Shown piece by piece: positions 11,631 through 21,782 of a DNA stretch of 64,000 bases. The DNA is taken from assembly GCA_003667245.1 (NCBI GenBank), contig RCNN01000487.1, forward strand, positions 1-64,000, given 5' to 3'. The stretch is from Heterostelium multicystogenum. Taxonomy: Eukaryota; Evosea; Eumycetozoa; Acytosteliales; Acytosteliaceae. The translations under genes and the position numbers were made by a program. Under the pieces are notes generated by a model, which ran no database searches, was not told the origin of the DNA, and saw only the letters and a list, made by a program, of their open reading frames with translations. The number at the start of each line of letters is the position of its first letter. Positions within the stretch are counted from its first letter, which is position 1.

Positions 11631-11711
11631 CAGAAATTAGTTACATTTATAACATCAAATAAATACAAATATATATCTTCTAGACTATAAAATTAACTAA
11701 TAACTCCAAGA

Positions 11712-11915
11712 ATGAATAAGATCATCATCTTTGCCTTGTTTGCTTTGGTCTGCATTGCCGCCGTCTCTGCTACATCCTGTGAGGGTAACTGCCACCTCAA
11801 CTACAACAATTGCTATGAAAACGCTGTCAAGAATCATCCAAACAACTGTTGGGATTGTGTCCTTCGTCTCTATGGATGTGTCTTCAACTGTCGTGTCAAC
11901 AACCCAGGACAATAA
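11712..11915 (+). CDS. Small secreted cysteine-rich protein, 67 aa
   Basis: A 20-residue signal peptide (M-N-K-I-I-I-F-A-L-F... ending V-S-A) is followed by a mature chain of 47 residues with seven Cys. Spacing is C-x3-C-x6-C-x11-C-x2-C-x6-C-x3-C, so the outer parts mirror each other. Two C-x3-C pairs flanking helix-like stretches resemble the helical-hairpin fold of alpha-hairpinins and similar small secreted peptides. That is an inference from spacing only. A TATA box and clean ATG support a real gene. An odd Cys count leaves one free, or allows a dimer. I do not recognise the family. Confidence 0.75.
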   Translation: MNKIIIFALFALVCIAAVSATSCEGNCHLNYNNCYENAVKNHPNNCWDCVLRLYGCVFNCRVNNPGQ

Positions 11916-11999
11916 ATATGTTTTTAAATAACAACTCTACAGATAAATCTAAATGATTAAATAAATTTAAATAATCTTTATGATAATTATTTTGATAGT

Positions 12000-12140
12000 C
12001 TTTATATCCTTTTATTCTCATAATCAATCGAAATTTATAAGTATATGTTTTGAATGAATGATTTTATTCGATCCCTGCAGACCTGGGGTTGCTTATTCCT
12101 AGATTAATATTAACTCTACTTCCAGAGTATTGAACTGATA
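12000..12140 (+). repeat. Left arm of a long inverted repeat
   Basis: About 100 bp (TTATTCTCATAATCAAT ... GGGGTTGC ... ATTCCTAGATTAAT) match the reverse complement of 16090-16180. The left arm holds about 30 extra bases after AATCAAT. The arms enclose gene X and a dead hAT transposase. Confidence 0.7.
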
Positions 12141-12409
12141 AACTTTTGCTAAAGACTAAGAATATTTATTTGGTACACAATTCACATGTGAATAAAACTC
12201 ATGATAATGCCAGTTAATATAGATCAACAAAGTCCAAATTAATATGGTAAAAATGAAAAAATTTAGTTGTGTTGGATTATTGCCTTGTTTTAATTGGCAT
12301 TTTCATCAATAATGTAAAATTAACAAGTGAAATTTTTATTTGTAAAACAATGTAGACTGAGAGTTGAATAATGAATAGTGGTGAAGAAAGCCACTCCACT
12401 ATTCTATAT

Positions 12410-13688
12410 TCATGGAAGGTGTTCGTTGGCAATTTCTTGAATAGAAAATAGGTCTACAGGATAGTTAAGCGGAGGAACAAAATCTGCAGGAAGGGTTGCA
12501 CCATCGAATAGCTCCGCACTTGGTATCTGCAATTCGTATACAGGAAGACCCATGGCATTGCATGGATTCGTGAGGTTGAGAGGATTGGCTGGATCTGGAG
12601 GGACAGGGGGAGCACCATCGGGCGGCATTACACCTTCATAGCCATGGGGGAGTGCATATCCAGGCGGAGATATACTATTGACAATTGGAATAGTGTTGGT
12701 AGGATCCAAAAAGGTGGTTCCACAAGAGATGATCCTGACTGGATTTTCTTCTGCACCATTTTGATAATACAAAACAATCATTGCAAAGTTTCCATTGCGT
12801 CTGGGATAGATCTTGATCCCAATGACCATCCTGATAGAGCTTGGAATTGAAGCCCTTGCAGGAATACCAGCAACAGGGACTGCATCAACAGCAGCAACAC
12901 GATCCATGAAATAGTTCATGCATTTCTGATGCAACACTGGAAGGGACTGAGACTTTGCGCTCTCTATGACCAATGTTGGGTAGGGTCCTCCATGTCCATT
13001 TGTTGACTGGTTTGGAGGGACACGAGGTCGTCTAGGGAGAAAAGATTGGTCTGGTTCAGCACATGCATGACCCTCTTGGAGAATCAACGTCTGGGAGCCG
13101 CCCACGCGCAACAAATTTTGGTTTGGAACAATTTGACAAAGAATGATGCTCATAATACCGTTGACACTGAACTCATGCTCCTGGGAAGGTACCTCATAGA
13201 TCCAAGCTCTTCCATCCCTGAACCATATCCTAGACTTGAATTCAGATTGATATCCATCCTTTTGTCTTCTTGCAACAAAAGAACTGAACTTGATTGGTCC
13301 AAGATTAATTCCTCCTTCAGGTACAAATCCAATCTATAAAACAATGCAGTTCACAAGATGTTAATAAATTTTGTTGTGTCTATGTCAAGCATCAACATAC
13401 CTTTCTCAAATAGTCTAATTTGTTTGACCATCCTTTGATTCTATTGACAACATCAATGGGATTTGGTTCCTGAGTATACAGCGATGATGTAGCATGTGGT
13501 GTGGCATGCACAAGAGATTGAATTTGGTGAGTAGGTGTATTGGTAGCTGAAGGTGATGAGGTTACTGGGGATGAAGTAGATGTTGAAGCCAACTTTTGCT
13601 TTTTGGTGATGGCGTTCCCTTGATTCGAATAAGTTCTCTTGCTGAGGATAGAATGAGCTGAGGAATCCTCTTGTCCAACATTAGACAT
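12410..13688 (-). CDS. Gene X: unknown protein, 403 aa, two exons, repeated family
   Basis: Exon 1 is 13688-13401 and exon 2 is 13333-12410, with a 67 nt GTATGT...TATAG intron (13334-13400); joined they give 403 residues in one frame. Residues 1-75 are Ser/Thr-rich and basic with a K-K-Q-K patch (possible nuclear signal). The rest is a compact globular-looking domain of about 300 residues with F-S-S-F-V-A-R-R-Q-K-D, I-W-F-R-D-G-R, then a Pro-rich P-P-G-Y-A-L-P-H-G-Y-E-G segment. I recognise no domain. Damaged copies lie at 18322-19310 and 21300-21462. It sits inside an inverted-repeat block beside a hAT relic, so it may be a passenger gene of a transposon. Confidence 0.75.
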
Positions 13689-14289
13689 TGTGTTTACAAC
13701 TTACAACTAATGAACAGTGATAAAGATGGTAGATGATGAATAATGCTATATTTTGAAAAACCTACTACCCACACAAAATTCTTCAATATTTATAGAAAAG
13801 AAACAATTGTCTGACACTTTTATGTCTGTCAGACATTTGTACTGACACATTCAATACAAGCTGGAAGTGCATCAGAAAAGGTCTAGATTACAATGACAGT
13901 TCAAAATAGAGATTATCTTTAATTAGATCACTGTGAATGATAGATCACAAGGGACCAATCCTCCACTGTGACCATCCTTCATAATTCCCTTTTCATGGTG
14001 CTTTTAAATTTGTGTTAATTCACTCACTGATGTGTTAGTTTTTCGTTCCCACGAATTCTCAGCCAAGGAGATGTCGTTGAACAATCTATCGAAGAAGATG
14101 AATAGAATTTACATTGCTGATTAAGTTTTGGGTCCAATTTATAGAGATATTCAACACAATCGAAATGTCTAAACAATGAAGCCAGACAATGGTGTCATGC
14201 CCATGTCAACTCTGATGCCAGTACATTATCACTTCCCAACAATGATTCCAAAACTCTAGAATGGCCACCAATTGCAGACTAATGGAACC

Positions 14290-15830
14290 TCACTAGTTTT
14301 CGTTACTTTTTTTTGGTTAGTTTTAATTAATTACGTACAATAACAAGTTTATTTATTTATATCTTTTTCTAATAAAGATTGGTTGCAATACAATAAAATG
14401 CAATCTCTTAATGTGCTACTTTGTGCATTGATTGTCGCCTTTCAGAGAAGATGAAATTAACATATGAGAATACAGATTCGGAAGGCACAGAAGAAGCCGA
14501 AACATACAAATATTTGCTAGAAAGTAGAGCAAGATATGGGAGTTCGTGACTCTTTTTCTTCCAGAAAATAGAGGGATTAGAGTATTTACTTTTTGCTTCT
14601 TCATCTTCCACAATGTACCGGTAGTTGTGGAAATTGATTATTTGTTTTCTGAGTGTATCTATTTTAAGCTCCTGTGTTGGTTTGTCTTTTTGATTTAATC
14701 GACAATATATCCTATCAAATATATGGGGTTATTGTTTTTGAAATATCTGTTTAAGGTGTATCAACTTTAGTGGGTGCTACCCGTGCTTCAATGACAGTTA
14801 CTTGGGTTCTGCAAGAATTGATATCCTCGATAAATAAATTCAATTGGTCTTTGGTTAATGTTAATTCGATCATGTTATCATCAGTAACTTTGACTTTCAC
14901 AGTCACTGGTGGGTTTGTTCTTTGATAGTCTACCACATGGACGCTTTTGCTCTGGATAATCAGCATCAACAGTTACAGTATTGGTAGTTACAATTTTCAA
15001 TTGGGACTTGTAAAAGGAGAGAAGAGTAAATACAACAATAAATCAGGTGCTGAACCAAGTAATTCATCAGTTCTTTTTTTTGAGAGAACATTGCAATTTT
15101 TAGATTAACAATGTACCTTAAAGGGTCAAGTTGGGTTTTTAGGTTCAATGAATATATTAAGTCAATTGAGTTGATAAATGAGCTCATTTATAAATTTTCA
15201 ACAGATGAGTTGGATTACCAATATCTATACAGTCACTAACAATTTGTTGCAAAGTATGTGATAGACACCTATATGACTTAATGTTCGATAGTTCAATGGC
15301 TTTGACAACATTTCTAGCAATATCAGTAACTGCAGCTATCACTTGTCTTTATATTCCATGACTCAAGGCACTGTACAAGTTGATTTGAGAGATTGTCTTC
15401 GGTATCCGAAAGCTCCGATGGAATAAAGTCCCAATGTAAATGAAACTAATTGAAAGTGTTCATCGAAAAAGTGAGCTATTATTATAATGAACTTGTCATT
15501 TTGATTATCTGTCCAACCATATGTTGCTATAGCTACCGAATTTGCACGATCTCATCTTATCTAAAAGACCATTCATAAGATTAGGAAGATGAGTTTCCTC
15601 AAACTTATACACAGAAGGGGGTGTATAGTTTAAAGATTGAAGAAACTCCCTATAAGTCTTGCTCTCCAAATTTGAAAATGGTAGATTGATATTACTCTAA
15701 ATTTACAACATAAATAATCTGAATCCTGTGTGGATTTATTGAGTAATAATGATTGTTGTGCCAATATCCAGCTTTTTGATATTAAATGCTCTTTGAAATG
15801 TTGTGCTATATCTGCAAGATACTCTTTTTA
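14290..15830 (-). pseudogene. hAT-family transposase relic
   Basis: Pieces in changing frames follow the order of a hAT transposase on the minus strand. From about 15690: L-P-F-S-N-L-E-S...Y-R-E-F-L. From about 15546: Y-G-W-T-D-N, then I-A-H-F-F-D-E. At 15324-15205: D-I-A-R-N-V-V-K-A-I-E, then R-C-L-S-H-T-L. At 14611-14408: the C-terminal dimerisation block W-K-K-K...L-P-Y-L-A...S-S-V-P-S-E-S-V-F-S and E-R-R-Q-S-M. These are the known hAT landmarks. The 430 bp at 14751-15187 do not fit the transposase. The outer end reads TAGTTTTCGTTAC near 14296 and is shared with a second fragment at 19450-19735. Confidence 0.8.
14751..15187 (-). other. Unplaced coding-like fragment inside the hAT relic
   Basis: Two open stretches (14969-14751, 72 codons; 15187-14966, 73 codons) interrupt the transposase order. 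The first reads like a beta-rich domain followed by a helix (V-T-V-K-V-K-V-T-D...L-T-K-D-Q-L-N-L-F-I), vaguely like a COMM domain. The second has alternative frames that look more protein-like, so it is damaged. It could be a captured host gene piece or an unusual insertion in the transposase. The assignment is weak. Confidence 0.3.
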
Positions 15831-16084
15831 TTTTCTTTCTTGATTTGAAATGAAACTTTTAAATTCACTAAAACAATATTGTTTAAATCTTTTGATTTAT
15901 ATTTAAGAATATCTATTATATATATTATTTAAAGTATGTAATTAATATTTAAAATCCAGAATTCTTTCAAAAATACACTATTATAATAGAGTATTTTGAT
16001 AATCTCTTAGAAAGGGCTCACGGGTCAAAAAGTTAACACACACCAAACTAACTAAAGGGAACAAACACAAATTTAAAAACACCA

Positions 16085-16195
16085 ACTTAAATATTCTGGA
16101 GCTGGAGTTAACATTAATCTAGGAATTTGCAACCCCAACTCTGAAGGGATCAAATAAAATCATTGATTATGAGAATAAAAAGGAAGAATTAATTA
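16085..16195 (-). repeat. Right arm of the long inverted repeat
   Basis: The reverse complement of this stretch matches 12000-12140 (shared blocks TTATTCTCATAATCAAT, TGGGGTTGC, ATTCCTAGATTAATNTTAAC). Together the arms bound about 4.2 kb. Confidence 0.7.
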
Positions 16196-16375
16196 GGAGT
16201 CTTTATAACCTGAACCTCAAAAGTGCGTGATTTGTTAAATAAACTACTACACAATAGATCAATTGAAATGTGACCCCAAAACTAAATTGATAAATGTCAC
16301 CAACAATTAAGAAACATCAATCAAATAATAATAACAAAAATACTAATAATATTCCAACAAAAGTAGAGCTTTGGA

Positions 16376-16386
16376 TATAAATAGGA
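16376..16386 (+). promoter_or_regulatory. TATA box of the secreted protein gene
   Basis: TATAAATAGGA lies 70-80 bp before the ATG at 16456. It is almost the same as the box before the Cys-rich peptide gene. Confidence 0.55.
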
Positions 16387-16455
16387 GAGCTTTCCATTGT
16401 TTGGTATCAGTTCTAACTCAAGATAGTTATACAAAACATTACTAATTATTTCATT

Positions 16456-17331
16456 ATGAAACTTGAATTATCTATTGTTATCGTCCTATTGGTGGCTATT
16501 GCAATGGTGAATGCCGCATCTTTTAGAAATAATAAATACTATAGAGTTTCCGTATGCCAATCAAACGAAAATTGCCGATACAAGCTTAGTTTGGTTGGAG
16601 GTGAACTTATGTCGGAGGATGATGGTGGATCAGGAATTATTAATGTTCAATCCGTCAAATTTGATGAATCTTTCCTACAGTCATTCTCAACTGGCCATCC
16701 AATGGATCATCTTCTTAATGAACCAGAATCGCTCATTGTCCGTGGAATCTTTACCAAGCAACTAAGAAACTATGATTTGACCATAACAGATGTGTATAAA
16801 GAACTTCCATTGCCATCTTCTACCGACAAAACAATCAAAGCATCTGGTAATCTCTATTTTATCCAATCAAATGCTCTAGTTTGTAAATATGGAAGTTGTG
16901 GATCTATTGAGGCAGTGAATATCAATGATGAAAATGATATTGTTCTAATCAAGGATTTGACTGATCCCTATGTCAAGATGGAAGGATTCGATGGAACTTG
17001 GTACCGTGATGCACTAGCTGATCATCGTATTGTTGTTCAGATCGAACCAGATTCACACATCGATATCGTAAGATCATATGCTCAAATTGTTCCAGAAGCA
17101 GCATGCAAGATCACTCCAAACTTTGAATGCTATGGAATGGTCGATAAGACACCAGTCTACTCTCGTAACAAGTACCTTTGTTCTCAACCTGATGGATGTG
17201 TCAGCACACCAAGCAACTGTGACCAATCAGGACTTAACATTCTATGTGAAGAAGGATATAAGAAAGTCACAATTGCCATGAAGCCAACTGGATGTATTGT
17301 CTACTATTGCGATGCTTCCTTTCTCCATTAA
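16456..17331 (+). CDS. Secreted protein of unknown function, 291 aa
   Basis: Intact single-exon gene with a 19-21-residue signal peptide (I-V-I-V-L-L-V-A-I-A-M-V-N-A). The mature protein is acidic. It has two Cys pairs near the N-terminus and middle (V-C-Q-S-N-E-N-C; V-C-K-Y-G-S-C) and six or more Cys in the last 75 residues (P-D-G-C, S-N-C-D, I-L-C-E, T-G-C-I-V-Y-Y-C-D), suggesting disulphides outside the cell. No catalytic motif is visible. It resembles uncharacterised extracellular proteins of dictyostelids in general build, but I cannot name a family. A TATA box upstream and clean codon use support a real gene. Confidence 0.8.
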   Translation: MKLELSIVIVLLVAIAMVNAASFRNNKYYRVSVCQSNENCRYKLSLVGGELMSEDDGGSGIINVQSVKFDESFLQSFSTGHPMDHLLNEPESLIVRGIFTKQLRNYDLTITDVYKELPLPSSTDKTIKASGNLYFIQSNALVCKYGSCGSIEAVNINDENDIVLIKDLTDPYVKMEGFDGTWYRDALADHRIVVQIEPDSHIDIVRSYAQIVPEAACKITPNFECYGMVDKTPVYSRNKYLCSQPDGCVSTPSNCDQSGLNILCEEGYKKVTIAMKPTGCIVYYCDASFLH

Positions 17332-17547
17332 ACTTTCAAGAAAATATCTATATTTTTAATATTTATAATCATCTATTTTTAAATAAAGATCAAATATTTT
17401 TTCATCATAAAGCTTTATAAAAAACAGTGGGTGGACAAGATTTGTCTGATCAAAAGATCCATTTTAAATTGAGTTAACTTACAAAAATTGTTTAATCTCT
17501 AAATTGAATTAAATTATTTGATATCACTGTATATTTATAACTAGATA

Positions 17548-18099
17548 ATGAAAATAAAACTTACTATTCAAAAAAGTAGAAAGTATTTCAGAGAAATTGA
17601 ATTTGATGATCAATCTACAATCAGAGATTTATCAAGTCATCTACTTAAAAAGAATGAGGCACCAGTTTATAGAGGCTCTTTGAATGAATCTGATATGGTT
17701 CTTATAATTCATGACGATATACTAGTAAATGGTGATAGTGAAGAAACGCTACAGAAATTAAACATTGTCAATGGAGAAAAGATCTATTTCGAAGAAAGGG
17801 CAATCTATATGAAACCTGGAACAATGACACTTTATTTCACTCCATATCCTGTGCCAGGAACTAATAGAGATGATAAGATTATAACAATAAATAATATCTC
17901 TTGTTTTCAAACGTTTCGTTCAGTAGCCAAGATTCTCGGTGGTCTAATTGACCAACCCATAGAGAAAATCAGATTGTTCTTCGCAGGTAAAGAGATAGAA
18001 TTCCATAAAAACAGTTTCCAACTCTTCCATCCAAAACGAAACAACCATACATCTAATATTGAGAAACACAAATATTTAACTACGACAAACACAAAATAA
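17548..18099 (+). CDS. Tandem ubiquitin-like-domain protein, 183 aa
   Basis: Intact. Residues 1-85 look like a ubiquitin-like fold (M-K-I-K-L-T-I-Q start, then L-N-I-V-N-G-E-K-I-Y-F). Residues about 92-150 look like a second one, with K-I-R-L-F-F-A-G-K-E-I in the position of the Q-R-L-I-F-A-G-K strand of ubiquitin. No C-terminal Gly-Gly is present, so it is not a conjugating modifier; a binding adaptor role is inferred. The tail is basic and Asn/Thr-rich. Its 3' third is duplicated at 21463-21615 and in part at 19405-19445. It converges on damaged gene X copy 2. Confidence 0.65.
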   Translation: MKIKLTIQKSRKYFREIEFDDQSTIRDLSSHLLKKNEAPVYRGSLNESDMVLIIHDDILVNGDSEETLQKLNIVNGEKIYFEERAIYMKPGTMTLYFTPYPVPGTNRDDKIITINNISCFQTFRSVAKILGGLIDQPIEKIRLFFAGKEIEFHKNSFQLFHPKRNNHTSNIEKHKYLTTTNTK

Positions 18100-18321
18100 A
18101 TTAATATATATTTAGTTATAAAAACAATATAAATACAAAATTGTGTGAGAATCATTGTATCTAATTACAATTAGATGAGAGGGATGTGGTTGGAGAGTGT
18201 CGGGATTGTGATGGGTCGAATTGGAGGGATGGTTTGAATGAATGAAATTTATACAAATTCTTTATTGAAGTGATATTGGAGACAGCTGGAGTAGACTGAA
18301 CTGCTAGAGTAGTGTCAATGT

Positions 18322-19310
18322 TCATGGAAGATGTTCGTTGGCAATTTTCTGAATAGAATATAGGTCTACAGTATAAAAAAGTGGAGGAATAAAATCTGCA
18401 GGAAGAAGTGCACCATTGAATAGCTCGGCAGTTGGTATCTGCAGTTGGTATACAGGTAGACCCATGGCATTGCATGGATTCGTGAGGTTGAGAGGATTGG
18501 CTGGATCTGGGAGGATAGGGGTAACTCCCAAGGGTGGCATTACACCTTCATAGCCATGGGGGAGTGCATATCCAGGCGGAGATATACGATTGACAATTTG
18601 AATTGTGTTGGTTGGATCCAAAAAGGTGGTTGACTAATGTTGGATAGGGTCCACAATGTCCATTTGCTGACTGGTTTGGAGGGACTTTTGGTCGATCAGG
18701 GAACTTACATTGGTCTGGTTCAGCACATGCATGATCTTGTTGTAGAATTAACGTCGGAGATCCTCCAATGTACAACAAATCTTGGTTTGGAAATGTTTGA
18801 AAAAGAATGGTGCTAACGATTTGGTTGGTACTGTACCCATGCTCATGGGAAGGTACCTCATAGATCCAAGTTCTTCCATCCCTGAACCATATCCTAGACT
18901 TGAATTCAGATTGATATCCATCCTTTTGTCTTCTTGCAACAAAAGAACTGAACATAATTGATCCAAGATCAATTCCTCCTTCAGGTACAAATCCAATCTA
19001 AAGAAATGTAGTTCACCAGATGTCAGATGAGGTTTGGTGGGTATTCTATGTCAAACATCAACATACCTTTCTCAAATAGTCTATTTTGTTTTACCATCCT
19101 CTGATTCCATTGACAACATCAATGGGATTTCGTTCCTGAGTTTGAAATTCTGAAGTAGTATATGGTATGGAGTGAACAGGAGATTTAATTTGGTGAGTAG
19201 GTGTATTGGTAGCTGAAGGTGATAAGGATACTGGGGATGAAGTTGAAGAAGATGATGATGAAGGTATCTCTTTATTTTTTTTCAAAGATTTCTCTTGATC
19301 CGAATGAGGA
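18322..19310 (-). pseudogene. Gene X copy 2, internally deleted
   Basis: It shows the same exon order and the same intron position as the 403 aa gene at 12410-13688, and most of the sequence is recognisable (I-W-F-R-D-G-R-T-W-I-Y; P-P-G-Y-A-L-P-H-G-Y-E-G; I-A-N-E-H-L-P end). About 240 bp are missing near 18630, where G-P-Y-P-T-L-V jumps to the segment before P-P-G-Y, and the frame changes. The N-terminus lacks the start seen in copy 1 and has an S-S-S-S-S-S-T-S-S-P tract. Not expected to be functional. Confidence 0.75.
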
Positions 19311-19404
19311 ATGTTAGATCATGTAGATTAAAGATGCATTATTATGTAAAACCCAAATTCAAAATAATTCTTCTCTACTGGATCGATGGCCTGTTGTTTT
19401 TCAA

Positions 19405-19445
19405 AAGATCTTTTCAGTATCCAAGATTCTCGGGTGGTCTAATTG
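19405..19445 (+). pseudogene. Fragment of the ubiquitin-like gene
   Basis: CAAGATTCTCGGGTGGTCTAA and its flanks match 17925-17955 of the ubiquitin-like gene. The fragment sits just upstream of gene X copy 2, as at 21463-21615 beside gene X copy 3. Confidence 0.6.
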
Positions 19446-19449
19446 ACTA

Positions 19450-19735
19450 ACGATACATTGTGGAAGATGAAGAAGCATAAAGCAAATACTCTAATTCCAC
19501 TATTTTCTGGAAGAGTCACAAATTCCCATGTCTGCCTCTTCTGTGACTTCCAAATCTGTTTTTCTCAAAAAGTTAATTTCATCTTTTTTGAAAGACGACA
19601 ATCGATGCACAGTAGCCCATTAAGAGATTGTATTTTATTGTATTGCAACCAAACTTATTTGAAAAAGATATAAATAAATTTGTTATTGTACGTAATTAAT
19701 TAAAACTAACGAAAAAAGTAACCAAAACTAAAGAT
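19450..19735 (+). pseudogene. hAT transposase C-terminal fragment
   Basis: On the plus strand the DNA matches the reverse complement of 14290-14615 over about 285 bp. It includes the piece coding V-N-F-I-F-F-E-R-R-Q-S-M and the shared end ...TTGTTATTGTACGTAATTAA...AAAACTA. Several indels disrupt it. It is an independent relic of the same element family, pointing away from gene X copy 2. Confidence 0.7.
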
Positions 19736-20154
19736 TGATAAAAGTTTATTTATAAGTTCTTGTTTGATAACATAGACCCAGGAGTAATTATAATAAATAA
19801 CAATCTTTTGGTCAATAGAAAAGTATGATAATCTTCAACAAATAAATGTATATCACTTAATATACCATATTAATTCCATTTAAATTAAATCATCCAGAAT
19901 TCTAACTGAGCCAAACTAATCTATTAATAAACATAATTCGATGAGAATAAAAGTTTGATTTGGATAATTCAATTATTGTTTGGAAGAAATATAAACCTGA
20001 ATTGAATTGTATTGTGAATTAGTGTTTAACATAATAACTTTTTTGTGAAACAATTCCACATCTATTAAATCCTTTGGCAATTTTCATAAATCTATAGATT
20101 GATTTGATTAAATATGGTTGTGTTGATTAATAAATCGACAGTATATCATATAAA
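19736..20154. other. AT-rich intergenic region
   Basis: I see no gene, RNA or clear repeat here. Confidence 0.5.
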
Positions 20155-21182
20155 TTATTTTATGATAACGTACCCATTTTCTCCCCAACTGGTTCCCCAT
20201 GAATTCTTGATGATCCAATATTCTAGACCATTGCTTATACCTGAACCAACCAAGAGAACTGCATGATTTATAGATGTTGAGCATCTTGGTTGATTATAGA
20301 TACCTCCTGAATAAGCAAAGAATTCACTGTTTTCACCATTTAATGTGACCGCAATTGGCGAAAGAAGTAATGCATTTGCCAAATCATCTTCACTTTGGAC
20401 TACAGAATATAACTGAAGGATGTATGTACTTCTAGGTACCGATTTGCAAGTGGATTGTGTTCTTCTTGATCCAGATGTATATACATAATCATTCTCCAAG
20501 GAAATACCTTTTCTAAGTGCATGAAGTAATGTAAAAGCTGGATCACCTCCATTGCATCCATAGTTTAAGCCATTACTATATAGTCCATAGCTACAGTCGA
20601 TTAAATCTTGCTCACTTAAGTCTTTGGATTGAGCGGTTTGAATAAGAATAGCACTCTCTATTGCCGCAGCAGCGGAAAAAGCATAACATGATCCACAATC
20701 CAATTGGTTTTTGACTGATGTAACTCCACCAGAAAATCTCCAATCAACATAAGCACCCATCAGTTGTCTTTGGACTGGAGACACTGGATTCTCAAATGGA
20801 ATACCAATATCAGTTGCGTTGGCAATGGCACCAAACAATGAAGATCGTTTCTCTTCATCAGTCCAATCTGAAAACTCATTGAGTCCAACAGTCATTGTCT
20901 TGTTTGGATTGCTATTGAATTCATTGATAAAGTCCAAAGTAGATTTGAAAGTGTTGAAACGATCATCGATTTCTTTTTGGTTGGCATATACTTTGTTGTA
21001 TTTCAAGTCCATTCTGTAAACTTGCTGGCATACTCGAGGTGTTTCAACAAACCAAGTGTCAGATTAACAGTGACAGTCAAATCTAAAATAGGAAGAATAT
21101 TATTAGTTTCTTGTTGCAGAGAATATGCTGAAAACACAAGCAGAGAGAATACCAAAGCTATATATATAAATTTATTATCCAT
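20155..21182 (-). CDS. Papain-family cysteine protease (cathepsin L-like), secreted/lysosomal
   Basis: Preproprotein of about 343 residues, the usual size. A signal peptide begins at the ATG at 21182 (hydrophobic A-L-V-F-S-L-L-V-F-S-A). An I29-type propeptide follows (K-Y-N-K-V-Y-A, R-F-N-T-F, L-N-E-F-S-D-W-T). The mature enzyme has the active Cys in D-C-G-S-C-Y-A-F-S, the Gln of K-N-Q-L-D-C, G-C-N-G-G, the catalytic His in S-I-N-H-A-V-L-L-V-G and Asn in I-I-K-N-S-W-G-T-S-W-G. It ends normally just after the last strand. The frame changes once between signal peptide and propeptide (about 21006-21018), probably a sequence error since everything else is intact. Role: lysosomal or extracellular protein breakdown. 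Confidence 0.85.
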
Positions 21183-21299
21183 GTTTAGCTATTTATATTG
21201 ACTTTATCTTAATTAATAATTCTTGTATTTGAAGTATTCATCTATTAATAGGAATTCAAAAAAAAAAGAAAACAAAATATAAAAAATAAAATGTTTTCC

Positions 21300-21462
21300 A
21301 AATGTCAACGACTTGAAACTTACTTACCATGTGGTATGTAGGTGTATTGGTAGCTGAAGGTGATGAGGATATTGGGGATGAAGTTGAAGAAGATGATGAT
21401 GAAGGTATCTTTTCATTTTTTATCAAGGATTTCCCTTGATTTGAATGAGGTGTTGTTTTCAA
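21300..21462 (-). pseudogene. Gene X copy 3, N-terminal fragment only
   Basis: Only the Ser-rich N-terminal part of gene X exon 1 is present (Ser run, then S-P-S-A-T-N-T-P-T). It is closer to copy 2 than to copy 1. Homology stops near 21330. Confidence 0.65.
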
Positions 21463-21615
21463 AAGATCTGTTCAGTAGCCAAGATTCTCGGTGGTCTAAT
21501 TGACCAACTGATAGAGAATATCAGGATTGGTTTTCGGGGATAAAGAGATAGAATTTCACAAAACAGTTTCTCATTATTCCATCCAAAACCAACAAATATT
21601 TAACTATGACTAACC
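21463..21615 (+). pseudogene. 3' fragment of the ubiquitin-like gene
   Basis: It matches 17915-18090, including TTCAGTAGCCAAGATTCTCG and the part coding A-G-K-E-I-E-F-H-K-N, with indels. It abuts gene X copy 3, as the fragment at 19405 abuts copy 2, so both loci come from one earlier junction. Confidence 0.7.
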
Positions 21616-21782
21616 CCTAAAGTAAGGTCCCTTCCCTTTTTAAATTTTATCCTAAATTAAAATTAGTTTTAAAAATGTAAAAACCATCTAACTGAATTTT
21701 GATCGATGGTTTCAAGATCAGTCAAACTGAACTAATTTTTTGATTGGCAAACAAAACCTCAATAACTGACTATCTGCTAAAG

